A DNA stretch of 5,638 nucleotides, taken from Kiritimatiellales bacterium (GTDB lineage: Bacteria > Verrucomicrobiota > Kiritimatiellia > Kiritimatiellales > Pontiellaceae). Made by a program: the position numbers and the translations under genes. This document shows, piece by piece, positions 5,559-5,638 of the stretch (its first letter is position 1; every line of letters starts with the position of its first letter). The stretch spans positions 1-5,638 of the forward strand of contig DAOUQA010000142.1 in NCBI GenBank assembly GCA_030625905.1, in the 5' to 3' direction. The notes under the pieces are model-generated. The model was not told where the DNA came from. It saw nothing but the letters and a program-made list of their open reading frames with translations, and made no database searches.

Positions 5559-5638
5559 ATGAAACAGCAGGATTTGATTATCTACAGGACGGAGGACGGG
5601 CAGGCGGACATTGCGCTGTATGCCCGCGACGGCAACGT
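5559..5638 (+). CDS. N-terminus of a RhuM-like protein (partial, cut by window edge)
   Basis: The 26 visible residues begin MKQQDLIIYRTEDGQ and continue ADIALYARDGN. The pattern (short start, then IIY-T-EDG, then a beta-like stretch) matches what I remember of the start of RhuM-family proteins, first named in a Salmonella pathogenicity island and found widely in accessory DNA, sometimes next to restriction-modification or toxin-antitoxin genes. The molecular function of the family is not well established. The ATG is the first plausible start, with GGAGAG directly before it (5553-5558), a tight spacing. The frame upstream stays open without an ATG, so a different start is possible. The family assignment rests on a very short stretch. 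Confidence 0.6.
   Translation, partial: MKQQDLIIYRTEDGQADIALYARDGN

Overview
The window is bacterial and GC-rich. It holds a complete two-gene ABC exporter operon, a complete serC, one tRNA-Arg gene, and the first 26 codons of a gene that resembles the RhuM family and runs off the right edge. The intergenic DNA is full of small palindromic repeats. Repeats of these general styles (CACAGATTACGCAGAT-like, TTTCGTG-TA-TTTCGTG, short GC hairpins, and palindromes that read as in-frame peptide) are, from memory, common in the Planctomycetes-Verrucomicrobia-Lentisphaerae-Kiritimatiellota group. I tentatively place the organism there, possibly in Kiritimatiellota; this is inference, not proof.

Layout. 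1-198: noncoding leader with a perfect 30-bp palindrome at 55-84. 199-3782: two ABC half-transporters, overlapping by 4 bp, that should form one heterodimeric efflux pump of the MdlAB/TmrAB/BmrCD type. The first subunit has Asp in place of the catalytic Glu and the second has an altered signature (LSLGQ), so one ATP site is predicted to be degenerate and the other competent. The first subunit also carries an in-frame palindromic element in the linker between its membrane and ATPase domains. 3783-4021: spacer with a GC hairpin, TTTCGTG repeats, and the serC ribosome binding site. 4022-5095: serC (phosphoserine aminotransferase), apparently monocistronic. 5096-5243: an inverted repeat built from CACAGAT-like units, then a good promoter. 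5244-5318: tRNA-Arg(CCG) with encoded CCA. 5319-5558: a perfect 12-bp-stem hairpin directly at the tRNA 3' end, followed by a cluster of four hairpins sharing one architecture but with different, compensated stem sequences. 5559-5638: start of the RhuM-like gene.

The genes do not form one pathway: the exporter pair is a functional unit, serC is housekeeping serine/PLP metabolism, and the tRNA/RhuM end looks like the edge of an accessory region. The most unusual material is the repeat content. The four hairpins at 5364-5478, and a fifth at 3794-3816, fit a REP-like pattern: a GTAG/GTAC-type foot, one base, a 7-bp stem and a TCT/TCC loop. The ABC insertion is a plausible case of a palindromic repeat domesticated as protein sequence.
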